From positions 1 through 64,000 of the forward strand of contig CAZEGV010000004.1 of assembly GCA_964511645.1 (NCBI GenBank): DNA of 64,000 nucleotides, written 5' to 3'. Position 1 is the stretch's first letter; the number at the start of each line of letters is the position of its first letter. This document shows positions 1 through 8,408 of this stretch, in pieces. This stretch comes from CAZEGV01 sp964511645. Lineage in GTDB: Bacteria; Bacteroidota; Bacteroidia; Cytophagales; JAAEPT01. The notes beneath the pieces were generated by a model that was not told where the DNA came from, ran no database searches, and saw nothing but the letters and a program-made list of their open reading frames with translations. The position numbers and the translations under genes are program-made.

Positions 1-126
1 CGATATTGCAAAAAACAATTCAATCTAAATTAGACTCATATTATAGTTAAACTGATATAAAAGACGTGAACGAAAGTGAAACAAGAGCCGAGTTAATCGA
101 CCCACATTTTCCAGCACCAGTCTGGT

Positions 127-477
127 TTACATATTGATACCTAAGTTTTTTTTAGGGGTCGCACTATATACTGCCTTACTCGTTGTTACATTAACATCGA
201 AGAGGGTTAAATCTTCAGAAACTCTTCTCCAATCAGCATATACTCATGCTTTTGTGTCAAAGTTGGAGAGACCTTTGAACGATGCATCTACTTCACAGCA
301 AATAGGGTCAAAAGCTCTTGACATGTCCAAAAAGATAACATACTCCGAGGAGGGGTTACTTTCTAATGTATATGCTTCAGACAAGGTTAGAGATGTTGGT
401 TCTTCCCATTGACTTTGGGCTTTTGAACTGAAAATCACAATTGCTAATAAACCAAGGAGTAGTAGCTTGAGTTTCAT
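127..477 (-). pseudogene. Decayed secreted metzincin-type metalloprotease (remnant)
   Basis: A minus-strand reading frame starts at 477 with a clear signal peptide (MKLKLLLLGLLAIVIFSSKA) and runs to a TGA at 244-246. The same frame then continues without a gap to a TAA at 127-129. Reading across the TGA gives the segments YVIFLDMSRAF, then VYADWRRVSEDL and FDVNVTTSKAV. These match the start of the catalytic domain of Bacteroidota secreted metalloproteases and resemble the neighbouring intact gene (CIYIDTDGEA, IYEIWEEVSEDF, FNVTTSLTV). The propeptide between signal peptide and catalytic start is missing, and the HExxH zinc site is never reached. I read this as a tandem duplicate that lost its middle and end and gained a nonsense codon. 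A 77-residue secreted protein is the alternative, but the homology past the stop argues against it. Confidence 0.6.
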
Positions 478-540
478 AAGTTTTTCGTTTATTTAAACAT
501 TTATTTCAATACCTTTTTAAAGTGTGATAAGTAACCTTTT

Positions 541-2271
541 TTAATTTTTTAATACTTTTAAAATCTGAATCCTACTCTCTGTGTTGATTTTTATTAAATA
601 AACACCCGATCTTAAATTCTCTCCAAGAGTGATATTGGTATTTGTAGGGTATTGGGTTTCTTGTAAAAGTACTCCTTGTGTGTTAAAAATCATTAAACTA
701 AATATTGAATTTTCAGATCTTACGTTCAAGTTAAAGTTATTTTCAAAAGGGTTGGGGAAATTGGTGATGGAAGTTTCGGCATTAAAATCATTTATATTGG
801 TGATTGTTTCCGTAATAGAACCGCTTATTTCATAATATCCGATGGAACCATAAGTTGACCAACCTGTGCTGACAGTTCCTTCTTTTCCTGACATTACTTT
901 GAGGTAATAAGTTCCAGAGCTTAAGTTTTCATTGATTTCAGCATGTCGTTGACCAATAATATTGGTATCAGAAATAATGGAGCCAAGATTGTTGATTAAC
1001 TGGACTCTTACATCTAGGTTGCCTTTATAGTTATTTGGTGCACCTATCCTTAAATTTAGAATTCCTGTATTAGCGATATCTATTCTGAATGAATCAACAT
1101 CAGAAGCGGTTTGAATAATTCCAAAATAATCTGAGGAACTTACTACGCCTCCTGCTCCTGGAGTAATAATTTGAGAAGGTTCATCAGGTCGAAGCCCCAT
1201 ATAGGATGTGAATTTTGCAATGTCATCTTCTTGATTTGAAGAAAAAGCATATTCTCCTTTGCTCCATTGAGAAAGTGGTCTTGTATACCCTAAAGCAGAA
1301 CCCATAATAGGAACCCAATCACCATGTCCTGTGTAATAATTACTTGCTGGTCTACTTATAGACCAAGTGTTACCATCGTGTTTTAAGGAAAGTGTGTGTC
1401 CGATTTCATGACTTGTTGCGGTAGCAGTATGCGGTGTGCTAAGTAAATCAGCATCTATAAGTGCGGCGACGTCGTTTCCCCAAGAAGGGGTAATTGCAAG
1501 CCCTTTCCATGTGTGGGCTTTGGGTTGATAACCTATAATTGCTCTTTGCCTTTTTGCTTTAGCGTAAGAATTAAATACGGTTAAACTTGTTGTTACATTG
1601 AAATTCCAAATGAGAAAGTCTTCAGATACCTCTTCCCAGATTTCATAAATTTGCGTATCAGTTAAGTTAGCGTCATTCATTTTAATGTAGCCATACTGAG
1701 CTTGAGCCCAATATGCTCCTAGATTAGCCTCTCCGTCGGTGTCGATATAAATACAGTTAGGTGCTCCTGGGAAACTTTCCAATTTTAGCACATCGGTATA
1801 GGTATCCATGTTTCCATAACGTTTTGAAGTACCTTTTTTACTTGTATGATTTTTAACTTTGGTGTTTTCATAACAAGATGAAAGAAATTTGGTGATACTA
1901 ACTTCAGTTGCTTTTATCTCCCCCAATTTATCAGTAGAAATCTCATAGGATTTTTCGCCTAACCAATGCCCTGTAAAACCGTTGTTTTCGAAACGAATAT
2001 TTGAAACAATACCGGTTTCAGCATCGGAAACGATGAAGAAATGCTCGCCATCAGGATGTTTGTTTATTGACCAATTAGTGAGATGAAGTTTGTTGGTGAT
2101 TTTTAACACACTTGGACTATTTTTACTGAGGTTTAACCTGTTCTTTTTTAACTTTAAAGAATAGATAGAAAGAGTGTCTGCATAACCTTTTGCTTCGGCT
2201 AGATTTTTATTTTGTGAAAATAGAGTAATTACACTGAATAAAAGAGCTGTTAGAAAGTACTTTTTTTTCAT
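541..2271 (-). CDS. Secreted zinc metalloprotease with PPC and T9SS sorting domains
   Basis: This is a 576-residue secreted metzincin-type protease. I start it at 2271 (MKKKYFLTALLF), where a signal peptide begins; the frame is open 28 codons further up but that stretch is lysine-rich and unlike a leader. A propeptide of about 150 residues is followed by the catalytic domain, with zinc motif HEIGHTLSLKHD near residues 288-299 and a likely Met-turn at MGSALG. Next comes a pre-peptidase C-terminal (PPC) type beta domain (DVDSFRIDIANTG to GTYYLKVMSG), then a type IX sorting domain (NFPNPFENNFNLN to the C-terminal lysine-rich end). It should be exported by Sec, carried over the outer membrane by T9SS and released or anchored at the surface. 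The substrate is not evident. Its damaged relative lies directly downstream. Confidence 0.88.
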   Translation of the reverse strand: MKKKYFLTALLFSVITLFSQNKNLAEAKGYADTLSIYSLKLKKNRLNLSKNSPSVLKITNKLHLTNWSINKHPDGEHFFIVSDAETGIVSNIRFENNGFTGHWLGEKSYEISTDKLGEIKATEVSITKFLSSCYENTKVKNHTSKKGTSKRYGNMDTYTDVLKLESFPGAPNCIYIDTDGEANLGAYWAQAQYGYIKMNDANLTDTQIYEIWEEVSEDFLIWNFNVTTSLTVFNSYAKAKRQRAIIGYQPKAHTWKGLAITPSWGNDVAALIDADLLSTPHTATATSHEIGHTLSLKHDGNTWSISRPASNYYTGHGDWVPIMGSALGYTRPLSQWSKGEYAFSSNQEDDIAKFTSYMGLRPDEPSQIITPGAGGVVSSSDYFGIIQTASDVDSFRIDIANTGILNLRIGAPNNYKGNLDVRVQLINNLGSIISDTNIIGQRHAEINENLSSGTYYLKVMSGKEGTVSTGWSTYGSIGYYEISGSITETITNINDFNAETSITNFPNPFENNFNLNVRSENSIFSLMIFNTQGVLLQETQYPTNTNITLGENLRSGVYLIKINTESRIQILKVLKN

Positions 2272-2389
2272 ATCCTTGTTTTTAGTTTTTTTTTTTAAAT
2301 TTAAGTCTCGCCTTGCTGTCTTCAGTTCTGTATCTTGCGTTACTTCTAAATGCAATATAGTAATAAAATCAGAAAAAAAAAACGTAACT

Positions 2390-2517
2390 GAGATGAGAGG
2401 ATTCCAAAATGAATGATGGAATGGTCTATAGGCTAAGGGTATTCAGGCACATCAGTCAAACCGTCTTATGAGCATCCTTCACGGGTTAAGACCATTACAA
2501 AACCTTATAATCATCTC
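2390..2517 (+). ncRNA. Rod-shaped structured RNA, candidate 6S-Flavo
   Basis: Three nested helices can be drawn by hand. P1 is GAGATGA (2390-2396) with TCATCTC (2511-2517), extended by 2397-2400 with 2503-2506. P2 is AATGGTCT (2420-2427) with AGACCATT (2489-2496). P3 is 2435-2444 with 2470-2479, ten positions with one mismatch. Several pairs are G-U on the plus strand and would be C-A mismatches on the minus strand, so I assign the plus strand. The rod with asymmetric internal bubbles and length near 130 nt suits a 6S RNA. A T-rich tract follows the closing stem. The 6S identity is inference; the fold is seen. No SRP or TPP riboswitch core motif is present. Confidence 0.5.
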
Positions 2518-2714
2518 CCCCTTTTTATATCCGATTTTTTTTGAGGTAAATATAAGTGTAGAAATAACCCTGTTTGAGCTATAAAGAAAAAATCAGCGAA
2601 GATAAACTAATCTACAACATATGTCTTTGATAAAATCTTGCCTACTAAAAGTAAACAACTAAACAGTAAAAATCTAAATCATTTTTATTTCAAAAGATTA
2701 CAATGATATCCATT

Positions 2715-2722
2715 TATTTTTG
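2715..2722 (+). promoter_or_regulatory. Bacteroidota -7 promoter element before nadE
   Basis: TATTTTTG matches the TAnnTTTG consensus of Bacteroidota housekeeping promoters and lies 34 bases before the GTG start of nadE. No clear -33 TTG is visible at the usual distance. Confidence 0.45.
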
Positions 2723-2755
2723 TAATATAGATTTTCAACCACAACTATTATTTTA

Positions 2756-4555
2756 GTGAAAATAGCAGCAGCATCCCTTAATCAGACCCCAATAGACTGG
2801 GAAAACAACAAAAAAAACATTCTTGAAGCCATACACCAAGCTCAAAAAAAGAAAGTTGATTTACTTTGCCTACCCGAACTTTGTATCACAGGCTACGGTT
2901 GTGAAGATATTTTCCTAAGCGATTGGGTTTACGAAAAAGCTGAGCAAGTTTTATTAGAAATTGTACCAGAAGTAACCAACATTACAGCAGTAATTGGGCT
3001 ACCAATACTACGAAACGGAAAACGTTATAATACTGCATGTATTATAACAAATAAAAAAATAAAAGGATTTCACGCCAAAGTATTTTTGGCAAATGACGGA
3101 ATTCATTACGAAAAACGTTGGTTTACTCCTTGGGTAAAAGGTCGCAAACATTTTTACACAATAGACAATAACAGAGTACCTTTTGGAGAATACATTTACG
3201 AACTATACGGCAAGCGTGTAGGCATTGAGATTTGTGAAGACGCTTGGCATATAGAACGACCAGGATTACGCTACGATTATGAAGGCGTAGACATTATCCT
3301 CAATCCTAGTGCAAGTCACTTTGCCTTAGACAAAACAGACATCCGAAAAAAAATAGTAGAAGACGCTTCCGCTAAATTTACTTGTACTTATGTATACGCC
3401 AATTTACTAGGAAACGAAGCAGGAAGAACCATTTATGATGGAGAAATCTTCTTTGCCGAACAAGGGGAAATAATAGGCAGAAATCAGCTTTTATCTTTCC
3501 AAAACGTCAACTTAATGGTATCTGACGAATTAGAAACTGCACCTTACCTATCCAAAGAAGAGCAATTCAGAGATGCCGTTTGCCTAGGATTATTCGACTA
3601 TTTACGCAAAAGCAAAACCAAATCATTCATCCTATCACTTAGCGGAGGCGCCGACTCATCAGCCTGTGCCGTACTGGTTTACCTTATGCTTCAGAAAGCA
3701 ATACAAGAGCTAGGATTTGATTTGACTTGCAAAAAAATAGGTCTAATATTTTCATCCGAAAAAGAACTCTATTCCAAAATGCTAATCACAGCATATCAAG
3801 CCACCAAAAACTCTGGAAACGAAACATTTACAGCAGCGAAAAAATTAGCAAATTCTATTGGAGCTACTTTTTATAACTGGGAAATTGACGATGAAGTAAA
3901 CTCTTACACCCAAAAAATAGAAAACGCAATAGGCAGAAACCTAACTTGGACAACCGATGACATCACCTTACAAAATATCCAAGCACGTACCCGATCACCA
4001 ATTATATGGATGCTTGCCAATATTTATCACGGACTTTTGCTCACCACATCCAACCGAAGTGAAGGCGATGTAGGTTATGCCACAATGGACGGAGACACCA
4101 GTGGGAGCATAGCTCCAATAGCAGGAATCGATAAAGATTTCTTACGTAAATGGCTCGTATGGGCAGAAAAAAAAGAAAACCTATCAGGGCTATCTTACGT
4201 CAACAACCTTGAACCTACCGCAGAATTACGACCTCAAGACCAACACCAATCTGACGAAGATGACCTAATGCCCTACCACATCATGAAAGAGATAGAAAAA
4301 CTAGCTATTGGGAAATACAAATCCCCCATTGATACCTATCAATTATTACAAAACAAGAACCTTTGCCAAGCAGATTTATTAAAAACATATATTAAAAAAT
4401 TCTTCCGACTGTGGTCATACAACCAATGGAAAAGAGAACGACTAGCACCAAACTTTCACTTAGACGAATTTAATATTGACCCTCGCTCATGGTATCGTTT
4501 TCCGATACTTAGTGGCTCGTACCAAGAAGAACTATCAGCGTTAGACAAATATTAG
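2756..4555 (+). CDS. nadE: Glutamine-dependent NAD(+) synthetase
   Basis: This two-domain enzyme (599 aa) makes NAD from deamido-NAD, ATP and glutamine, the last step of NAD synthesis in the cytoplasm. The N-terminal nitrilase-type glutaminase shows the Glu-Lys-Cys triad: E41 in LCLPELCITG, K108 in FHAKVF and C160 in IEICEDAWH. The C-terminal synthetase domain begins near residue 285, with the ATP-pyrophosphatase loop SLSGGADSS at about 294-302. The length fits the glutamine-dependent form. The start is GTG, giving MKIAAASLNQ, and no in-frame ATG lies just upstream. The stop codon touches the first copy of the dispersed repeat described at 4555. Confidence 0.95.
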   Translation: MKIAAASLNQTPIDWENNKKNILEAIHQAQKKKVDLLCLPELCITGYGCEDIFLSDWVYEKAEQVLLEIVPEVTNITAVIGLPILRNGKRYNTACIITNKKIKGFHAKVFLANDGIHYEKRWFTPWVKGRKHFYTIDNNRVPFGEYIYELYGKRVGIEICEDAWHIERPGLRYDYEGVDIILNPSASHFALDKTDIRKKIVEDASAKFTCTYVYANLLGNEAGRTIYDGEIFFAEQGEIIGRNQLLSFQNVNLMVSDELETAPYLSKEEQFRDAVCLGLFDYLRKSKTKSFILSLSGGADSSACAVLVYLMLQKAIQELGFDLTCKKIGLIFSSEKELYSKMLITAYQATKNSGNETFTAAKKLANSIGATFYNWEIDDEVNSYTQKIENAIGRNLTWTTDDITLQNIQARTRSPIIWMLANIYHGLLLTTSNRSEGDVGYATMDGDTSGSIAPIAGIDKDFLRKWLVWAEKKENLSGLSYVNNLEPTAELRPQDQHQSDEDDLMPYHIMKEIEKLAIGKYKSPIDTYQLLQNKNLCQADLLKTYIKKFFRLWSYNQWKRERLAPNFHLDEFNIDPRSWYRFPILSGSYQEELSALDKY

Positions 4556-4667
4556 GAGCTTCCCTCACTCGCTAAAAACGCTTCATAAGGTCGGGCTGTT
4601 CGTTATATCTTTTTTATTTGTATATTGTATAAAAGATAAAAAAGGATGCCACTACCATCCCTAAGCC
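4555..4667 (+). repeat. Dispersed structured element, copy A
   Basis: The copy starts at the nadE stop codon. It carries the shared core GGTCGGGCT (4589-4597), an outer stem pairing GCTT (4558-4561) with AAGC (4663-4666), and a central hairpin pairing TATCTTTT with AAAAGATA. The 3' signature ATCCCTAAGCC closes it. Its right end would be read as a spurious N-terminal extension of the GH9 gene. Confidence 0.75.
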
Positions 4668-4690
4668 ACACACGTAAAAAAACAACTACG

Positions 4691-6928
4691 ATGAAGCATC
4701 TATTAGTTTTTCGCATAACTCTTATCCTTATCACAGGAACCTGTTTCTCTCAAAGACCTCCATATATTATTGTTGATCAATTTGGTTACCTCCCAGAAGC
4801 AAAAAAAATAGCCGTACTCAAAAACCCACAAACAGGCTTTGACAACAGTAATACTTACACACCAAGCCCAACAATATCACTCATCAACAAAACCACCGGC
4901 TCTACAATCTTTACCGCTAGTCCACAAATATGGAATAACGGTAATACAGACCCATCTTCAGGAGACAAAGTATGGAGATTTGATTTTAGCTCCATCACCA
5001 CAATAGGTGAATACTACATCCAAGATATCGCCAACAACGAAACATCTTACACTTTTGTAATATCCGACACCGTTTATAACGCTGCACTCAAACACGCCTT
5101 TAGGTATTTTTATTATCAACGTTCTAACTTCTCCAAAGAAGCTCAATATGCAGGAAATTGGACTGACGGGATAGACCATATGGGTCCTCTTCAAGATGCC
5201 GAATGTAGGTTATATTCTACCAAAACAGACATTTCAACCCAGCGTGACTTACGTGGTGGTTGGTATGATGCTGGCGATTATAACAAATACACATCATGGA
5301 CAGCCGACTATATCATCCAACTCTTAATGACATACAAAGAAAACCCAAGCATCTGGACAGATGATTTTGGTATTCCAGAATCAGAAAATGGAATTTCAGA
5401 CCTCTTGGATGAAATAAAATACGGATTAGACCATCTTTTACGGCTTCAAGAAAGCAATGGAGGATTATTATCAGTAGTCTCTTGCGGAGATGCAAGTCCA
5501 CCTAGTACCGCAACAGCTCAAAGCCTTTATGGACCTGCTACAACTAATTCCTCACTAATGGGAGCTTCAGCTTTTGCACTAGCAGCTACCATTTACACTG
5601 ATAACACCTATAATCAAACACTTAAAATCGCAGCAGAAAATGCTTGGAGTTTTGCTATTGACAACCCCAATCTAAAATTCTACAATAATGACGCAACTTA
5701 CGGCACACAAGGAATAGCAGCAGGGCAACAAGAAGTAAATGATTACAAAAGGGCAATGTCCAAACTAAAAGCAGCAGCTTACTTATATGCCGCTACAGGA
5801 AACAACACTTACAAAATATTTTTTGAGAATAATTACACTAATGCTCATATGATTCAATGGTACTATGTATATCCATTTGAGGCTCAAATACAAGATATGC
5901 TTTTGTACTACGCCTCTCTTACCGGAATAAATAACACCGTTTCAAACACCATCATATCACGGTATCAAGCAGGCATGGATAAAGACGAAATCTTTATTGC
6001 TTATGACAATGACAACGACTCTTATCTATCTCACCTCAAAGATTACACTTGGGGTAGTAATGGGCAAAAATCAAAAGTAGGCTTAGAATACATGAACCTT
6101 ATCAATTATAACATTTACACCGCACGCCATACTGATGCCAAAAATGCAGCTTCGCATTATATACACTACCTACACGGAGTTAATCCTAAAAACATAAGCT
6201 ACCTCACTAACATGAATAATTTGGGGGCTGAAAACTCGGTCAATGAAATTTTTCATTCTTGGTTTAATGATGATAACCCATTATATGATAGAGTTGGCGT
6301 ATCTACTTATGGTCCAGCTCCTGGCTTCCTAGCAGGCGGTCCCAACCCTAATTATAGCATAGACGGGTGTTGCCCTAATGATTGTGATGGAGTTGCTAAT
6401 AATGCAAAATGTTTATCCGAAGATTTAAGTATCATCTTAAATCAACCCGATCAAAAGTCTTATAAAGACTTTAACAACTCTTGGCCATTAAATTCATGGG
6501 AAGTAACTGAAAATAGTAATAATTATCAAGTGCACTACCTAAGATTATTAGCCAATTTCATTAAAAAACCTGACTGCAATGGTGACAAGGGAGGTACAGC
6601 AATTGTTGATTCTTGCGGAACTTGTGTAGAAGGTAATACAGGGATAACAGGGATATATAACCCTAACTTATGTATTACAGGAATTAAAGAATATAAACAC
6701 CGTTTTTCCTTTTCAGTTTACCCCAACCCTATTAACGATGAGATTACCCTTTCTAGCTCTATACCAGGCATTAGTGAAGTATCCGATGTAAAGGGGAATT
6801 TAAAAGCGACATTGGGCATCGGTAACTCAAACAAAAAAATAAATCTATCAAATTGGGAATCAGGGATTTATATATTCAGAATAAGTACTTCAAAAGGTAA
6901 TCAAACTATCAAAATCACTAAACTTTAA
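4691..6928 (+). CDS. Secreted GH9 endoglucanase-type glycanase, T9SS-sorted
   Basis: This 745-residue protein is a glycoside hydrolase family 9 enzyme, a family of inverting beta-1,4-glucanases. I start it at 4691 (MKHLLVFRITLILITG), a signal peptide; the upstream open codons come from repeat copy A. Residues 23-125 form the Ig-like domain common before GH9 (IIVDQFGYLPEAKK). The catalytic (alpha/alpha)6 domain follows. RGGWYDAGDYNKY near residues 188-200 supplies the catalytic aspartates, and the probable acid glutamate is in WEVTEN near residue 607. After it comes a short Cys-bearing linker (CNGDKGG to CGTCVEG), then a type IX sorting domain starting near FSVYPNP. Likely role is extracellular cellulose or mixed-glucan breakdown. 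It stands alone, with no SusCD pair nearby. Confidence 0.88.
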   Translation: MKHLLVFRITLILITGTCFSQRPPYIIVDQFGYLPEAKKIAVLKNPQTGFDNSNTYTPSPTISLINKTTGSTIFTASPQIWNNGNTDPSSGDKVWRFDFSSITTIGEYYIQDIANNETSYTFVISDTVYNAALKHAFRYFYYQRSNFSKEAQYAGNWTDGIDHMGPLQDAECRLYSTKTDISTQRDLRGGWYDAGDYNKYTSWTADYIIQLLMTYKENPSIWTDDFGIPESENGISDLLDEIKYGLDHLLRLQESNGGLLSVVSCGDASPPSTATAQSLYGPATTNSSLMGASAFALAATIYTDNTYNQTLKIAAENAWSFAIDNPNLKFYNNDATYGTQGIAAGQQEVNDYKRAMSKLKAAAYLYAATGNNTYKIFFENNYTNAHMIQWYYVYPFEAQIQDMLLYYASLTGINNTVSNTIISRYQAGMDKDEIFIAYDNDNDSYLSHLKDYTWGSNGQKSKVGLEYMNLINYNIYTARHTDAKNAASHYIHYLHGVNPKNISYLTNMNNLGAENSVNEIFHSWFNDDNPLYDRVGVSTYGPAPGFLAGGPNPNYSIDGCCPNDCDGVANNAKCLSEDLSIILNQPDQKSYKDFNNSWPLNSWEVTENSNNYQVHYLRLLANFIKKPDCNGDKGGTAIVDSCGTCVEGNTGITGIYNPNLCITGIKEYKHRFSFSVYPNPINDEITLSSSIPGISEVSDVKGNLKATLGIGNSNKKINLSNWESGIYIFRISTSKGNQTIKITKL

Positions 6929-6971
6929 AACCTCCTTTTTATTAATTTAATTTTTGCTATTTTAGGTTAAA

Positions 6972-7002
6972 TTGGTTTATATGTGATAAAGAATTATCTT
7001 TG
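6972..7002 (+). promoter_or_regulatory. Promoter of the E2 acyltransferase gene
   Basis: TTG at 6972-6974 and TATCTTTG at 6995-7002, 20 bases apart, match the -33 and -7 elements of Bacteroidota promoters. The ATG follows 49 bases later. Confidence 0.6.
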
Positions 7003-7051
7003 TAAAATTACATGAGTGATAACTAGTATTCCAAAAATTTAAAATTACAAT

Positions 7052-8380
7052 ATGGCTATAGTAGAGGTTCGTATGCCCAAAATGGGAGAAAGTGTGATTG
7101 AAGGCACCATTTTGAAATGGATGAAGGGAGTTGGTGATAAGATCAATGAAGACGACTCTTTACTAGAAGTAGGTACAGACAAAGTAGATACCGAAATACC
7201 GGCACCTAGTGATGGTGTTATTAAAACTTTACTCTACAAAGAAGGTGACGTCGTGCAAGTAGGACTTCCTATTGCTGAGATAGAAACCAACGGAACAGTA
7301 GCAACACCTAAACCCTCTCCTGCTATAGATAGTGCACCTATACAAAAATCAAATAACGACATACCTGGAACTGAGCTACTACAACCAATCACAGAAGTTA
7401 CAACACCTGTAAACTTAAACGGTAGCAACAATGGATTTTTCTCTCCTTTGGTACTCAATATTGCCAAAAATGAAGACATATCATTTGAAGAATTAAGCAA
7501 AATAGCGGGAAGCGGAAAAGATGGAAGAGTTACTAAAAAAGATATTCTCAGCTTAGTTGAGAATAAATCTAACAATGTCCCAATCACTGCTCAAGTAGAA
7601 ACTACTAAATCAATCATATCTTCTCCTGCAACACCTGTATCGTCACCAGCTAAGTCGATAAGCGGAGAACATGAAATAATAGAAATGGGGCGTATGCGTC
7701 AGATAATTGCCAAAAGAATGGTAGAATCGATGCAAATCGCACCTCACGTTACTTCTTTTGTAGAAGCAGATGTCACCAATGTAGTTTTCTGGAGAAATAG
7801 ACTCAAAACACATTTTAAAGAAAAAGAAGGTGTAGCTTTAACACTAACACCGTTATTTATAGAAGCCGTAGTAAAGTCTCTCAAAGACTACCCTATGATG
7901 AACGTATCGGTAGATGATAGCGGTAGCCGTATTATTGTCAAAAAAGACATTAATATAGGTATTGCCGTAGCTTTACCTAGTGGAGACTTAATTGTGCCTG
8001 TTATTCATAATGCTGACCGATACAATCTCGTGGGGCTTACTACAAAGGTAAATGATTTAGCTAGACGTGCTAAACAAAACCAACTAAGTCCAGACGACCT
8101 ACAAGGCGGCACATACACTATCTCAAATATGGGTTCTTTTGGCAATGTAATGGGTACACCTATACTTGTACAACCTCAAGTAGGTATTTTGGCACTTGGT
8201 GCGATACAAAAGAAACCCGCAGTAATAGAAACTGACCAAGGAGATACTATTGGAATTAGACATATGATGTACTTATCACATACTTATGATCACAGAGTAG
8301 TTGATGGTTCTTTAGGAGGGATGTTCGTACGAAAAGTAGCTGACTATCTTGAAGGGTTTGATTTAGACAGAGAGGTTTAA
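7052..8380 (+). CDS. Dihydrolipoamide acyltransferase, E2 of a 2-oxoacid dehydrogenase
   Basis: E2 core enzyme (442 aa) of a 2-oxoacid dehydrogenase complex; it passes acyl groups from lipoate to CoA. The N-terminal lipoyl domain carries the lipoylated lysine K44 in VGTDKVDTEIP. A Pro/Ala/Thr-rich linker leads to an E3/E1-binding domain (SPLVLNIAKNE to GRVTKKDIL, about 128-170). Another flexible linker and the catalytic domain follow, with active-site motif YDHRVVDGS near residue 416. The sequence does not decide between branched-chain, pyruvate and 2-oxoglutarate complexes; the single lipoyl domain fits branched-chain or oxoglutarate type better. No E1 or E3 gene is adjacent. It has its own promoter and a strong bidirectional terminator. 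Confidence 0.92.
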   Translation: MAIVEVRMPKMGESVIEGTILKWMKGVGDKINEDDSLLEVGTDKVDTEIPAPSDGVIKTLLYKEGDVVQVGLPIAEIETNGTVATPKPSPAIDSAPIQKSNNDIPGTELLQPITEVTTPVNLNGSNNGFFSPLVLNIAKNEDISFEELSKIAGSGKDGRVTKKDILSLVENKSNNVPITAQVETTKSIISSPATPVSSPAKSISGEHEIIEMGRMRQIIAKRMVESMQIAPHVTSFVEADVTNVVFWRNRLKTHFKEKEGVALTLTPLFIEAVVKSLKDYPMMNVSVDDSGSRIIVKKDINIGIAVALPSGDLIVPVIHNADRYNLVGLTTKVNDLARRAKQNQLSPDDLQGGTYTISNMGSFGNVMGTPILVQPQVGILALGAIQKKPAVIETDQGDTIGIRHMMYLSHTYDHRVVDGSLGGMFVRKVADYLEGFDLDREV

Positions 8381-8396
8381 TAGCATCAAACCTCTC
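8370..8396. terminator. Bidirectional terminator between convergent genes
   Basis: GAGAGGTTT (8370-8378) and AAACCTCTC (8388-8396) form a perfect 9-bp stem with a 9-base loop. It overlaps the E2 stop codon and lies 13 bases from the end of the convergent minus-strand gene. Confidence 0.6.
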
Positions 8397-8408
8397 GTCT
8401 TATAAAAA

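Larger units (their letters stand above)
2272..2755. other. Intergenic region holding the structured RNA and nadE promoter
   Basis: This 484-base gap has no convincing coding frame. Besides the folded RNA at 2390-2517 it holds an A-rich leader for the minus-strand protease (2272-2380) and an AT-rich stretch (2520-2700) with poly-T tracts. The nadE promoter is near its right end. I see nothing else in it. Confidence 0.6.

Noticed and set aside
134..412. Plus-strand frame of 92 codons at the left end
   Set aside because: It lies opposite the metalloprotease remnant, whose strand shows a signal peptide and family motifs.
2272..2355. Start of the metalloprotease at 2355
   Set aside because: The 28 upstream codons precede a good signal peptide at 2271 and look like untranslated leader.
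2385..2520. TPP riboswitch or SRP RNA as an explanation of the folded RNA
   Set aside because: A CTGAGA string is present, but the TPP core is missing, and the SRP tetraloop region GGAAGGAAGCAG is absent.
4646..4690. Start of the GH9 gene at 4646
   Set aside because: The extra 15 codons come from dispersed repeat copy A; the signal peptide begins at 4691.
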